From NCBI RefSeq assembly GCF_019012925.1, contig NZ_JAGIRL010000039.1, positions 1 through 64,000 of the forward strand: a stretch of DNA of 64,000 nucleotides. The letters are read 5' to 3'. Source of the DNA: Fusobacterium sp. GTDB taxonomy: Bacteria > Fusobacteriota > Fusobacteriia > Fusobacteriales > Fusobacteriaceae. The notes beneath the pieces are model-generated. The model was not told the origin of the DNA and did not search any database. It was given only the letters and a program-made list of their open reading frames with translations. The position numbers and the translations under genes were made by a program. This document shows, piece by piece, positions 14,803 to 23,994 of this stretch; positions within the stretch are counted from its first letter, which is position 1; each line of letters starts with the position of its first letter.

Positions 14803-16089
14803 ATGAATTATGTAGTTGCAATTTTACTGGGAGCACTAGCTTCATTTTTAGCAAATAGAGGAGTTGCAGTATTTAATGATGGATTAAGACCGATTGTTCC
14901 AGAATTTTTAGAAGGAAGAATGGATAGAAAATCTTTGGCAGCAACAAGTTTTGCACTAAGCTTTGGACTTGTTGTTGGATTTGGAATTCCATTTTCATTA
15001 ACAACACCAATAATATTAGTACATAGTATTTTATTAGCAACAGATATAATAGGAACATCATTTAGTATGGATAAAAAGGGAGCAATTTTTTCAACTGTTA
15101 TTGGTGGAGTATATGGATTATTGATAACATTAGGGTTAAAAATAATTGTAGAATTATTTGCAAAATTACCTGTAAATTTTTTGCCAGCATTGGGAAAAGT
15201 AGGAGCACCAATAATTATTGCATTTGCAGCCTTTCCTGCTTTAGTGGTAGCTTATCAATATGGATTTAAAAAAGGAGTAATAACATTTATAACAACTATT
15301 TTAGTTAGACAGTTATTTCAAGTATATGGAAAAATTTCTTTTGAGGGAAGTACAATAACTTTAAATCCAGATGGAATGGCTTTATTGGTAGGAATGATTA
15401 TAATGGTAACTTTTGCAATGAGAGAAAAAGCAACAACAAATGGTGTCGGATCAAATGAAATGTTATTAAATATATTTGCAACAAGAGTAGAAAAAATTAA
15501 GAAGAATGTAATTCCATTAGGATTAATGGGAGGAGTTATAGCTACAGCAATAAGTTTAAATTTAGTTGCAGGAGACCCAATTTCTTTAAACTTATTAGCA
15601 GAAGGAAAAATATCAGAAGCGGGGCTAGCAGCTTTGGCTAGAGCGATTGGTTTTGTTCCTTTAGTAGCAACAACAGCAATAGCAACAGGAGTATATGCTC
15701 CAGCAGGAATGACATTTGTATTTGTAGTTGGAATATTTTTAAGAAATCCTATTATAGCATTTATAGGGGGAGTATTAGCAATTATTATTGAGATTTATGC
15801 TTTAGGTGCAGTAGCTAAATTTTTAGATAAATTCCCAGGAGTTAAAGCATGTGGAGATCAAATTAGAACTGCAATGTCAAAAGTTCTTGAAATTTCTTTA
15901 ATAGTTGGAGGAATGATAGCAGCAGATGCCATGGCTCCAGGATTAGGGTATTTATTTGTTGCAGGAGTATATGTGTTAAATAAAACAGTAAAAAAACCTT
16001 TAGTAGATATGGCAGTAGGACCAGTTTCAGCAATTATGCTAGGAATAATACTGAATATTTTTTCACTTATAGGATTATATGTAGGATAA
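14803..16089 (+). CDS. yhfT: YhfT-like membrane transport protein
   Basis: A 428-residue integral membrane protein with about 10-12 hydrophobic segments. It starts MNYVVAILLGALASFLANRG and carries conserved polar elements inside the membrane (GRMDRKSLAATSFALSFGLV, TGVYAPAGMTFVFVVG). This matches the YhfT family of predicted transporters, which are found only with yhf genes. It is the most likely importer of the cluster's substrate. It follows yhfU by 13 bases; a hairpin (16099-16125) separates it from the downstream enzymes. Confidence 0.82.
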   Translation: MNYVVAILLGALASFLANRGVAVFNDGLRPIVPEFLEGRMDRKSLAATSFALSFGLVVGFGIPFSLTTPIILVHSILLATDIIGTSFSMDKKGAIFSTVIGGVYGLLITLGLKIIVELFAKLPVNFLPALGKVGAPIIIAFAAFPALVVAYQYGFKKGVITFITTILVRQLFQVYGKISFEGSTITLNPDGMALLVGMIIMVTFAMREKATTNGVGSNEMLLNIFATRVEKIKKNVIPLGLMGGVIATAISLNLVAGDPISLNLLAEGKISEAGLAALARAIGFVPLVATTAIATGVYAPAGMTFVFVVGIFLRNPIIAFIGGVLAIIIEIYALGAVAKFLDKFPGVKACGDQIRTAMSKVLEISLIVGGMIAADAMAPGLGYLFVAGVYVLNKTVKKPLVDMAVGPVSAIMLGIILNIFSLIGLYVG

Positions 16090-16098
16090 AATTAAAGT

Positions 16099-16125
16099 TT
16101 TAAGAGGAGGGGGACTCCTCTTAAA
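16099..16125 (+). repeat. Intercistronic hairpin after yhfT
   Basis: TTTAAGAGGAG (16099-16109) and CTCCTCTTAAA (16115-16125) are perfect 11-base arms with a 5-base loop and no T-run. It probably stabilises or marks a processing point between the transport/regulatory genes and the enzyme genes, without full termination. Confidence 0.65.
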
Positions 16126-16147
16126 TTATAAGATATGAGGTTGAGTT

Positions 16148-17167
16148 ATGGAAAAGATTTTAGCAGGAATCGATAGAACGAAAAATTTTATAGGAAAAAC
16201 AGTTAAGGAACAAAATCCAAATATTATTTTAGAGTTTTGTAAAAATAAAGGAAAAACAATAGGAGTAAAAGATAGCAAAGAAATTGATAATAAATTAATA
16301 AAAAAACTTTTAAGAAATGGATATATTTGGAATACAGTAGATTTTTCATCAGATAGGGGAAGAGCTATTGATATCAGGTTATTAAATCCAATAACTTCAA
16401 AAGTCATGACAGGTTCATCAAGTGGAACGGCAATAAATGTTCTTTATGGATTAAATACAGTAGGGATAGGAACTGATGGTGGCGGTTCTGTTTTAGGACC
16501 AGCAATTTCTTTAAACTTATATTCAGCTCTTTTATCTGGAATGGGATTGAAAGGTAAAAATAAAAAGAAATCAACAGATGAAATAGTCTTTACTGCTGGA
16601 ATTGGATTTATAACTCAAAATTTTGTAGAATTAGAAAAAATTTTGAAAATTTTTTATGAAGAAAGTGAAAAAAAATTAAAGAAATTAGTTTTGAGTGATA
16701 CTCTTGAGAAAGAGATCAGAGATAAACTAAAAAATAATTATGAAATTACAATTTGGAAAGACAGATCACTTTTCTCTAGAGAAGAATTGATGATAGAGCT
16801 AAACAATATTTTTCAACTGGGAGATGTTTTTATATATGTTGAAAAAAATATAGAAGTAGATGGTATAGGGGATAGTATTTTAGGTTGTTTAGGAGATAGT
16901 GGTAAAACTTTTCAAGAAAACTCTAATAAAAAATTTTTAAAAGTTTTTAATATGCTTGATTGTACTGCGATTACAATTCCTTTAAAAAATATAGGGAGTT
17001 CTATAGTAATAGTAACACCAAAGGGAAAGGATGGTTTGAAATATGTTTTAGAAATAGGAAAAATATTAGACTATGAATATCGTCCAAAATTATTTCAAGA
17101 ATATTTTTTTAATTATCCTTTAAAAAGAATAGATAATAGAACATTTGAAATTTTAGAGGAGATGTAG
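16148..17167 (+). CDS. Amidase-signature family enzyme in the yhf cluster
   Basis: A 339-residue protein, shorter than usual amidases (about 450-500). The catalytic triad of the family can be traced: Lys41 (IGVKD), cis-Ser91 (TGSSSGTA, for the usual GGSSGGSA) and nucleophile Ser114 (GTDGGGSVLGPA, for the usual GTDTGGSIRxPA). Family members hydrolyse C-N bonds of amides. The rest is divergent, so the substrate is unknown and may be unusual. I know of no such gene in the enterobacterial yhf operon. It lies between yhfT and php, 3 bases from php, so an amide or carbamoyl intermediate in the pathway is a reasonable guess. Confidence 0.75.
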   Translation: MEKILAGIDRTKNFIGKTVKEQNPNIILEFCKNKGKTIGVKDSKEIDNKLIKKLLRNGYIWNTVDFSSDRGRAIDIRLLNPITSKVMTGSSSGTAINVLYGLNTVGIGTDGGGSVLGPAISLNLYSALLSGMGLKGKNKKKSTDEIVFTAGIGFITQNFVELEKILKIFYEESEKKLKKLVLSDTLEKEIRDKLKNNYEITIWKDRSLFSREELMIELNNIFQLGDVFIYVEKNIEVDGIGDSILGCLGDSGKTFQENSNKKFLKVFNMLDCTAITIPLKNIGSSIVIVTPKGKDGLKYVLEIGKILDYEYRPKLFQEYFFNYPLKRIDNRTFEILEEM

Positions 17168-17169
17168 GG

Positions 17170-18042
17170 ATGAAAGATATAACATATATACATGAACATA
17201 TGACAATAGATTTATCTGGAATAAAAAATAATATCGATTGTAAATTAGATGAGTTCGAAAAAACGAAAAAAGAATTATTAAGATTAAAAGAATTAGGAGT
17301 AGTAAGAATAGTTGATGTTACGAATATTGGAATGGGAAGAAATGTTGAATTTATAATAAGGTTGGAAAAGGAAACAGGAATAGAAATTTTAATGTCAACA
17401 GGTTATTATAAAGAACCATTTTTTCCAGAGGAAGTTGAAAAATTAAGTATAGAAAAATTAGAAGAAAAATTAATAAAGGATATAAAAATAGGAATAGATG
17501 GAACAAATAAAAAAGCAACTTTTATAGGTGAAATAGGAACAGGCTTTGAAAAAATGACTTCCCTTGAAGAAAAGATTTTTACAGTAGCAAGTAGAGTACA
17601 GAAAAAAACGGGAGTATATGTATCAACACACACAAGTCTAGGAAAATTAGGACACGAACAGTTAGATATAATTGAAAAAAATGGTGGAAATTTAGAAAAA
17701 GTTATTTTAGGACACACTGATTTATCAAAAGATATACATTATATAGAGAGTTTATTAAAAAGAGGAGTTTATATTTCTTTTGACACAATAGGAAAGATAA
17801 AATATCTTTCAGAAGAAAAAAGAGTTGAATATATTAAATATTTATGTGATAGAGGATGGGAAAATAAAATTCTATTATCAGTAGATTTAACAAGACAATC
17901 TCATTTAAAAGAGAATGGTGGAATAGGGTATTCCTATTTACTTGAAGAATTTGTTCCAAAGTTAATTGAGAATGGGGTAGAATTAGAAAAAATAGAAAAG
18001 TTTTTAGTTGAAAATCCAAAAAAAATTTTAGGAATAAAATAG
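17170..18042 (+). CDS. php: Phosphotriesterase homology protein (Php/YhfV)
   Basis: A 290-residue TIM-barrel metallohydrolase. The binuclear metal ligands are visible: His8-x-His10 (YIHEH), Glu121 (GEIGTG), His154 (STHTS), His182 (GHTDL) and Asp239 (SVDLT). A Glu at the bridging position rather than a carbamylated Lys is the mark of Php rather than true phosphotriesterases. Family members act as lactonases, esterases or amidohydrolases; no natural substrate is known to me for Php. Start is ATG 3 bases after the amidase stop, behind GGAGATGTAGGG. All ligands present, so presumably active. Confidence 0.88.
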   Translation: MKDITYIHEHMTIDLSGIKNNIDCKLDEFEKTKKELLRLKELGVVRIVDVTNIGMGRNVEFIIRLEKETGIEILMSTGYYKEPFFPEEVEKLSIEKLEEKLIKDIKIGIDGTNKKATFIGEIGTGFEKMTSLEEKIFTVASRVQKKTGVYVSTHTSLGKLGHEQLDIIEKNGGNLEKVILGHTDLSKDIHYIESLLKRGVYISFDTIGKIKYLSEEKRVEYIKYLCDRGWENKILLSVDLTRQSHLKENGGIGYSYLLEEFVPKLIENGVELEKIEKFLVENPKKILGIK

Positions 18043-18052
18043 AAAGGAAAAA

Positions 18053-19156
18053 ATGATGAAAACATATCCATTAGAATCAATTACATTAGAAGAGGCAAAA
18101 AGAAAACAATTTAAATTAATAGATATAATTACAAGAAAATTTAGAGGAAGTGAAATTTTAACAAGAGGGGATCTAGGGGTAGTAAAGGGATTAAATAAAC
18201 CAAGAACTACCAAGAAGGTTGAAGAAATAATAGCAGATTTTTTTGATGTAGAGAAAGCTATTTTAGTTAGAGGGGCAGGAACATCAGCTATAAAATGGGG
18301 ATTGTATAGTATTTTAAAGAATTCTAAAAGAAGAAGAGTATTAGTACACAAAGCACCTATTTATCCAACAACTTTAGTATCTTTACAGATGTTAAATGCA
18401 AATATTTTAGAGGTAGATTATAATAATTTAGAAGAGTTAGAAAAAATTTTAAAAAATGAGAAGATTGATGTAGTGGTTGTACAGTATACTCGTCAAAAAA
18501 TAGATGATAGTTATAAAATTACTGAGGTAATAGAAAAAATAAAAGAATATGAAGTTCCTATATTAACAGACGATAATTATGCAGTAATGAAAGTTAAAAA
18601 TATTGGAGTTGAATTAGGAGCTAATTTATCAGCATTTTCAACTTTTAAATTATTAGGTCCAGAAGGAATAGGATGTTTAGTTGGAGATGAAAAATATGTA
18701 TCCCAAGTAATAGAATCAAATTACTCTGGTGGTGGACAAGTTCAAGGACATGAGGCACTAGATGTATTAAGAGGAATGGTATATGCCCCTGTTTCTCTAG
18801 CTATTCAAGGAGAAGTAAATGATGAATTGATCCAAATTTTAAACAATGGAAGATTATCATTTATAAAAAATGCATATTTAGTAAATGCTCAATCAAAAGT
18901 TGTTATTGTTGAGTTAAAAGAAAATATAGCAGAAGAAATGTTAGTTTATTCTGAAAAATTAGGAGCTTTGCCAAATCCAGTAGGAGCTGAATCGAAATAT
19001 GAGTTTTCACCATTATTCTATAGAATATCAGGTACATTCAGAAAAACAGATCCAACACTTGAAAAAAGAATGATTAGAATAAATCCTAATAGAGCAGGAG
19101 TGGAGACAATAATTAGAATTTTAGAGGAAAGTTATAAGAAAATACAGGAGGAATAG
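18053..19156 (+). CDS. yhfS: YhfS-like PLP-dependent enzyme
   Basis: A 367-residue fold-type I pyridoxal-phosphate enzyme. The cofactor lysine is probably Lys199 in STFKLLGPEGIGC, and the Asp that pairs with the pyridine ring is in LTDDNYAVMK (173-174). A GAGTSAIKWG loop near residue 75 fits phosphate binding. YhfS proteins are related to aminotransferases and Cys/Met gamma-lyases, so transamination, racemisation or a lyase step on an amino acid is likely. Two ATG codons stand at the start; either may be used. The gene follows php by 10 bases. Confidence 0.83.
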   Translation: MMKTYPLESITLEEAKRKQFKLIDIITRKFRGSEILTRGDLGVVKGLNKPRTTKKVEEIIADFFDVEKAILVRGAGTSAIKWGLYSILKNSKRRRVLVHKAPIYPTTLVSLQMLNANILEVDYNNLEELEKILKNEKIDVVVVQYTRQKIDDSYKITEVIEKIKEYEVPILTDDNYAVMKVKNIGVELGANLSAFSTFKLLGPEGIGCLVGDEKYVSQVIESNYSGGGQVQGHEALDVLRGMVYAPVSLAIQGEVNDELIQILNNGRLSFIKNAYLVNAQSKVVIVELKENIAEEMLVYSEKLGALPNPVGAESKYEFSPLFYRISGTFRKTDPTLEKRMIRINPNRAGVETIIRILEESYKKIQEE

Positions 19157-19159
19157 GTA

Positions 19160-20314
19160 ATGTTTTTAAAGAAATTACAAGAAAGAAATCAAAATTTACT
19201 AAATGTAGCAATTGAATTTCATCAAAAAGGATTACTTTCTCCAGACACATATTTACTAGATGTAGATACTATTTTAGATAATGCTAAATTATTAATAGAA
19301 AAAGCAAAAAAAAATAATATAAAGTTATATGCAATGACAAAACAAATAGGAAGAATACCTTTTTTAGCTAAAAAAATTTTGGAATTAGGATATTCAGGAG
19401 TGGTTGCTGTTGATTTTAAAGAAGCAGAAATAATGATAAAAAATAATATTCCTCTTGGAAATGTAGGACATTTAGTACAAGCACCAACAAAGTTACTTGA
19501 GGAAATTATAAAAAGCAATGTTGAAATAATGACAGTTTATTCTTATGAAAAGATAGAACAAATAGATAAAGTGGCTAAGAAATTAAATAAGATACAAAAT
19601 ATTATGTTGAGAGTCTTAGAAGAAGATAGCATAATATATTCAGGACAAAGTGGTGGATTTTATTTAAATGAACTTGAAGGGCTTTGTATGAAGATAAAAA
19701 AGCTAAAAAACATTAAAATAAATGGATTAACTTCTTTTCCTTGTTATTTGTATGATAAAAGTCTAAATAAGATTAACCCTACAAAAAATGTTGAAACCAT
19801 AAAAAAAGCAAAAAATATTTTAAGTAAATATAGAATAAAAGTAGAACAGCTTAATTTTCCCTCAGCAACAAGTTTAGCTAATATAAAGAATATTAGAGAA
19901 AATGGAGGAACACACGGAGAACCAGGACATGCACTAACAGGAACTACACCATTTAATGCATATAATGATGAGGGAGAAAAACCAGCAATTTTATACCTTT
20001 CAGAAATTTCTCATAATTTAAGAGGAAAAGGTTATTTTTATGGTGGAGGATATTATAGACGTTCTGGAATAGAAAGTGTTTTAGTAGGAAATAAATCAAA
20101 ATCTCTGAAGGAAATAAAAGTAACTCCTCCAACAGATGAAAGTATAGACTATTATTTTGAGCTTAATGAAGAAGCAAACGTTGGAGACACAGTTTTAGGA
20201 GCATTTAGGACACAAATATTTGTAACAAGAAGTGATGTTGCTTTAATAGGTGGAATGAAGGAAAATAAACCATATATAATAGGGATATATGATAGTTTAG
20301 GAAGGGAGAAATAA
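19160..20314 (+). CDS. yhfX: YhfX-like alanine racemase-type PLP protein
   Basis: A 384-residue protein of the alanine racemase / D-threonine aldolase N-terminal barrel type (fold III). The PLP lysine is Lys61 in LYAMTKQIGR, and the first strand is TYLLDVDTILDNA. Near the C-terminus are metal- or substrate-site-like residues GTHGEPGHALTGT and the RSGIESVLVG loop. Together with YhfS this gives the cluster two PLP enzymes of different folds, pointing to an amino acid whose stereochemistry is changed. It begins 3 bases after yhfS. Confidence 0.83.
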   Translation: MFLKKLQERNQNLLNVAIEFHQKGLLSPDTYLLDVDTILDNAKLLIEKAKKNNIKLYAMTKQIGRIPFLAKKILELGYSGVVAVDFKEAEIMIKNNIPLGNVGHLVQAPTKLLEEIIKSNVEIMTVYSYEKIEQIDKVAKKLNKIQNIMLRVLEEDSIIYSGQSGGFYLNELEGLCMKIKKLKNIKINGLTSFPCYLYDKSLNKINPTKNVETIKKAKNILSKYRIKVEQLNFPSATSLANIKNIRENGGTHGEPGHALTGTTPFNAYNDEGEKPAILYLSEISHNLRGKGYFYGGGYYRRSGIESVLVGNKSKSLKEIKVTPPTDESIDYYFELNEEANVGDTVLGAFRTQIFVTRSDVALIGGMKENKPYIIGIYDSLGREK

Positions 20315-21517
20315 ATGGGAAGATTCATAGTTCTTGTTTTGGATAGCTTTGGAATTGGTGAAATGGAAGATGTAAAGGCCACAAGACCACAAGATATAGG
20401 AGCAAATACATATAAAAGTGTTGTTTCTAAAAATAAAGGGATAGTTATTCCTAATTTACAAAAATTAGGAATAGCAAATGCAGCTAATTTAGAAGTTGAT
20501 GATATAAAATTTTCGAATATAGCTATTTTTGGAAAAAGTAAATTGAAGCATTTTGGATGTGATACATTTTATGGTCATCAAGAGTTAATGGGAACAGAAC
20601 CAAAGGAACCTATAAATGAACCTTTTTTTAAAAATATAGATGAAGTTGAAAAAAAATTATTGCTTGAAGGTCATAAAGTAGGAAGATATGGGACTGAACA
20701 AAAAATATTAATTGTAGATGATTGTTTAAGTATAGGAGATAATTTAGAGGCTGATTTGGGACAAGTATATAATATAACAGGAATTTTTGATAAAATTAGT
20801 TTTGATAATCTCTTAAAAATAGGAAAAATAGTTAGGAAAATTGTAAAGGTTCCAAGAGTAATAACTTTTGGTGGAGAAGATGTAACTTTGGATGATTTAA
20901 AAAATGCATATGAATGTAAAGATAACATATATGCAGGAGTTAATGCTCCAAAATCAAAGGTTTATAATAAAGGATATCAAGTGCAACATTTAGGTTATGG
21001 AGTAAAAACAGAGGTACAACTTCCAAATATTTTAGGAACAGAGATAAAAACTATTTTAATTGGGAAAGTAGCTGATATTGTTGAAAATAAATATGGAAAA
21101 TCAATATTTGCAGTAGATAGTGAATTAGTTATGAATAAACTCATAGAAGAAATAAAAAATAATGAAAAAGCATTTATATGTGCAAATATACAAGAAACAG
21201 ATTTAGCTGGGCATGAAGAAAATTCAAAAAAATATGCTGAAAAATTAGAAGTAGTTGATAAGAAATTAAATGAATTATTTCCCTTACTAAATGATGAAGA
21301 TATTTTAATAATAACAGCAGATCATGGAAATGATCCAGAAATAAAACATTCACATCATACAAGAGAAAATGTTCCTATTTTAATTTATAAAAAAAATATT
21401 GATAAATTAATAAATATAGGTGAAATGGAAAGTTTAGCAAATATAGGACAAACTGTAGCAGAATATTTCGGGAAAAATTTACCAGAAAATGGGAAATCAT
21501 TTTTAAAAAATATATAA
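20315..21517 (+). CDS. yhfW: YhfW-like phosphopentomutase-related enzyme
   Basis: A 400-residue alkaline phosphatase superfamily enzyme of the phosphopentomutase branch: VLVLDSFGIGEM (first metal Asp), YGHQELMGT in the position of the catalytic Thr segment, and TADHGNDPEIKHSHHTREN (second metal cluster, His-rich). True phosphopentomutases are of similar length, but this is a YhfW-type relative. A role in moving or removing a phosphate on the pathway intermediate is plausible. It starts one base after yhfX ends and closes the operon; a strong terminator follows. Confidence 0.83.
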   Translation: MGRFIVLVLDSFGIGEMEDVKATRPQDIGANTYKSVVSKNKGIVIPNLQKLGIANAANLEVDDIKFSNIAIFGKSKLKHFGCDTFYGHQELMGTEPKEPINEPFFKNIDEVEKKLLLEGHKVGRYGTEQKILIVDDCLSIGDNLEADLGQVYNITGIFDKISFDNLLKIGKIVRKIVKVPRVITFGGEDVTLDDLKNAYECKDNIYAGVNAPKSKVYNKGYQVQHLGYGVKTEVQLPNILGTEIKTILIGKVADIVENKYGKSIFAVDSELVMNKLIEEIKNNEKAFICANIQETDLAGHEENSKKYAEKLEVVDKKLNELFPLLNDEDILIITADHGNDPEIKHSHHTRENVPILIYKKNIDKLINIGEMESLANIGQTVAEYFGKNLPENGKSFLKNI

Positions 21518-21843
21518 ATATATTTAATTGTATAAGGTGTTATAAACTGATGAATTTTAGTCATTAGTTTGTAACATTTTTTTATGTAATTTATCAATAT
21601 AAAAATTAAAAAATGTTAAAACTTTTTAATTGCTTAATCAAATTTATAATAGTTATATAGATTGTGAAGGTTATGGAAAAATTATTATAAAAATATTTAT
21701 AGTACTAATATAAAAAATATTTCAAACAAATAATAATTTATATAAACATAAATATCGTTTTTATAAAGAACGTGTTATAATATATAAAAACAAAAATTAA
21801 AAAATAAATACAAATATATAGAAAAACATTAGGAGAGATATTT
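21518..21843 (+). terminator. yhf terminator and following gap
   Basis: TGTTATAAACTGATGA (21538-21553) and TCATTAGTTTGTAACA (21561-21576) pair over 16 bases (two mismatched or wobble positions) and are followed by a seven-T run: a strong terminator. The remainder up to 21843 is AT-rich, with a good -10 (TATAAT near 21776) before the kinase gene. No other gene seen. Confidence 0.8.
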
Positions 21844-23133
21844 ATGCAAGAGTTGTATATTCAAAAGTATCTTATTCAAAATTATATTTTAATTATGATA
21901 GTGTTGGGAACATATTTTGTTGTTTCGATGAAATCAGCAGTAGATGTATTTATAAAAAAAAGAATAATTATAAATATGTCACTTATTTTGATATTATCTA
22001 TTTTAGAATTTTATATTAAATTAAATGGAAATATGATATTACCAGTAGTAAAGATGGTATATAGTTCGATAAGAATACTGGTAATGCCAATAGCGATAAC
22101 TATTTTAAAACCAAAGATAAAATTGATTTATATTCCAGCAATAATAAATGCTGTAATTAGTTGTAGTGTAATTTTTCAGGATAAAATAATATATTTTACA
22201 AAAACAAAAATATTTGAATCAGATGCTTTAATATATTCTTTTATTGTAACAACATGTATATATTGGATTGTATTTCTTTTGATATTGGATTTTAAGTTAT
22301 ATAAAAATTTAGAGGTAAACCATCTACAAATATTTTGTTGTATAGCCTGGTTAATGACAGCTACTATTGCAGAAATTTCAGAGTTACAAGAAGGAATTTT
22401 AAATGTAACTTATGCTATGATATTTTTATTTTATTATCTTGTATTACATGTAAAAATATCTCAAAAAGTAGTTGAAGAAAAGGAGATAAAATTAAGAGAA
22501 CAGCGGATGTCACTAATGTTATCTCAAATACAGCCTCATTTTTTATATAATACTTTAAATACAATAACGGCACTTTGTAGGATAAATCCAAAACTTGCAG
22601 AGGAAACTACAGTAAAGTTTTCAAGTTATTTGAGAGAAAATATGTATAATTTAGGAAAAAATGATACTCAACCTTTTTCGAAAGAATTAGAACACACTAA
22701 GATATATATTGATATTGAAAAATTAAGATTTGGAGATAGAGTGAGAGTTGAGTATGACATAAAAGTAGAAAATTTTGATATGCCAACCCTGACTTTACAG
22801 CCAATAGTTGAAAATGCAGTTAAACATGGAGTGTGTAAAAAAATGGAAGGTGGAACTATAAAAATAACTACTGAAAGCAAAGATAAGGAAAATATAATAG
22901 TTATTTCAGATGATGGTATAGGTTTTAGTATGGAAAAAATATTAAGTGATGGAAAAGTACATATTGGAATACAAAATGTAAAAGAAAGATTAAAAAATAT
23001 TATTAATGCAGAGCTAGAAATAACAAGTTTTATAGGATTAGGAACAGTTGTAAAAATTATTATTCCTAAAAAAGGGAAGAATAAAGAGATAGAAAGGGGA
23101 AGAAGGCGTGAAATACTTAGTATTGGACGATGA
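21844..23133 (+). CDS. LytS/YehU-type sensor histidine kinase
   Basis: A 429-residue membrane kinase. About seven hydrophobic segments fill the first ~205 residues. Then comes the His_kinase domain with the phosphoacceptor in SQIQPHFLYNTLNTI and the HATPase domain (N-box VENAVKHG, G1 ISDDGIGF, G2 GIGLQ-like HIGIQNVKERL and GLGTVVKI). This is the LytS/YehU class. It overlaps the response regulator gene by 26 bases, so the pair is translated together. The long membrane part suggests sensing of a membrane-related or small hydrophobic signal. The NhaC antiporter follows, a likely target. Confidence 0.88.
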   Translation: MQELYIQKYLIQNYILIMIVLGTYFVVSMKSAVDVFIKKRIIINMSLILILSILEFYIKLNGNMILPVVKMVYSSIRILVMPIAITILKPKIKLIYIPAIINAVISCSVIFQDKIIYFTKTKIFESDALIYSFIVTTCIYWIVFLLILDFKLYKNLEVNHLQIFCCIAWLMTATIAEISELQEGILNVTYAMIFLFYYLVLHVKISQKVVEEKEIKLREQRMSLMLSQIQPHFLYNTLNTITALCRINPKLAEETTVKFSSYLRENMYNLGKNDTQPFSKELEHTKIYIDIEKLRFGDRVRVEYDIKVENFDMPTLTLQPIVENAVKHGVCKKMEGGTIKITTESKDKENIIVISDDGIGFSMEKILSDGKVHIGIQNVKERLKNIINAELEITSFIGLGTVVKIIIPKKGKNKEIERGRRREILSIGR

Positions 23134-23908
23134 GATACTTGCTGGAGAGTATTTAAAATCATTGTTATTGGAGATTGATAAAACTGCAGAAATTGTAGTT
23201 GTGAATAATCCGATTCAAGCTTTAGAATCAATAAAGCAACAATTTAATGTATGCTTTATCGATATACAGATGCCAGGATTGAATGGAATAGAATTTGCAA
23301 CTAAATTAAAAAAAATATATTCAAAAATAAATTTTATCTTTGTGACAGGAGATTCTAATTTTATGGGGGAAGCATTTAAACTAGATGCTAGTGATTATAT
23401 AATGAAACCAGTTGATATTGAACAAATAAGACATGCACTTGAAAATTTAAGATATTCTGTATCTAAAGATGAAATTAAAAAAGGGAGAATAGAGATTACT
23501 TGTTTTGGAAATTTTGATGTACTTATAGATAAAAAGCCTGTTAAGTTTAAGTTTGAAAAGACGAAAGAATTATTAGCTTATCTTGTTCATAGAAGAGGTG
23601 CAAGATGTACAGCGAAGGAGATAATTGCTAATTTATGGGAAGAAGACGGACATGATTCATATTACAGGATGTTAAAAAAAGATTTACAAGATGTATTAAA
23701 TGAATTAGGATGTGGGAATATAATATACAGTGAAAGGGGTCAAATTGGTCTTTCAAGATTAGAAGATATACAGTGTGACTATTTTAAATGGAGAGAAAAT
23801 AGTGTTGAAGGAAAAAAACTTTATCATGGAGAATATATGGCACAATATTCTTGGGGACAAGAAATAAATGCTTTTTTAGATATGGAAAAATATCAAAATA
23901 AAGATTAA
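23108..23908 (+). CDS. Response regulator with SARP-type C-terminal domain
   Basis: A 266-residue regulator starting at a GTG. The receiver domain has the acidic pair VLDDE, phospho-Asp in CFIDIQMPG, FVTGD and the Lys in IMKPVD. From residue ~130 the C-terminus (ITCFGNFDVLIDKKPVKFKFEKTKELLAYLVHRRGA, then IANLWEED) is an OmpR-like winged helix as in SARP/BTAD activators, not the LytTR domain usual for partners of LytS-type kinases. This pairing is uncommon but known in Firmicutes. It is coupled to the upstream kinase and 86 bases from nhaC. Confidence 0.87.
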   Translation: MKYLVLDDEILAGEYLKSLLLEIDKTAEIVVVNNPIQALESIKQQFNVCFIDIQMPGLNGIEFATKLKKIYSKINFIFVTGDSNFMGEAFKLDASDYIMKPVDIEQIRHALENLRYSVSKDEIKKGRIEITCFGNFDVLIDKKPVKFKFEKTKELLAYLVHRRGARCTAKEIIANLWEEDGHDSYYRMLKKDLQDVLNELGCGNIIYSERGQIGLSRLEDIQCDYFKWRENSVEGKKLYHGEYMAQYSWGQEINAFLDMEKYQNKD

Positions 23909-23917
23909 AATATTTTC

Positions 23918-23994
23918 ATTGACACTTCCTTGACAGTAAGAATGTTATATTAAAGTTAATATAATATAAATTAAAATTTCTTGGAGGTATTAAA
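23918..23994 (+). promoter_or_regulatory. Leader of the nhaC gene with tandem TTGACA motifs
   Basis: Two TTGACA hexamers lie close together (around 23919 and 23932), followed by TATA-rich sequence including TTATATT and ATATAAT. One or both may serve as -35 elements, or the pair may be a binding site for the adjacent response regulator. Spacing to a clear -10 is not ideal. The ribosome site is TTGGAGG. Confidence 0.35.

Noticed and set aside
20315..21517. A true phosphopentomutase (DeoB)
   Set aside because: Its neighbours are yhf genes and not deoxyribonucleoside genes, and the sequence follows the YhfW branch.
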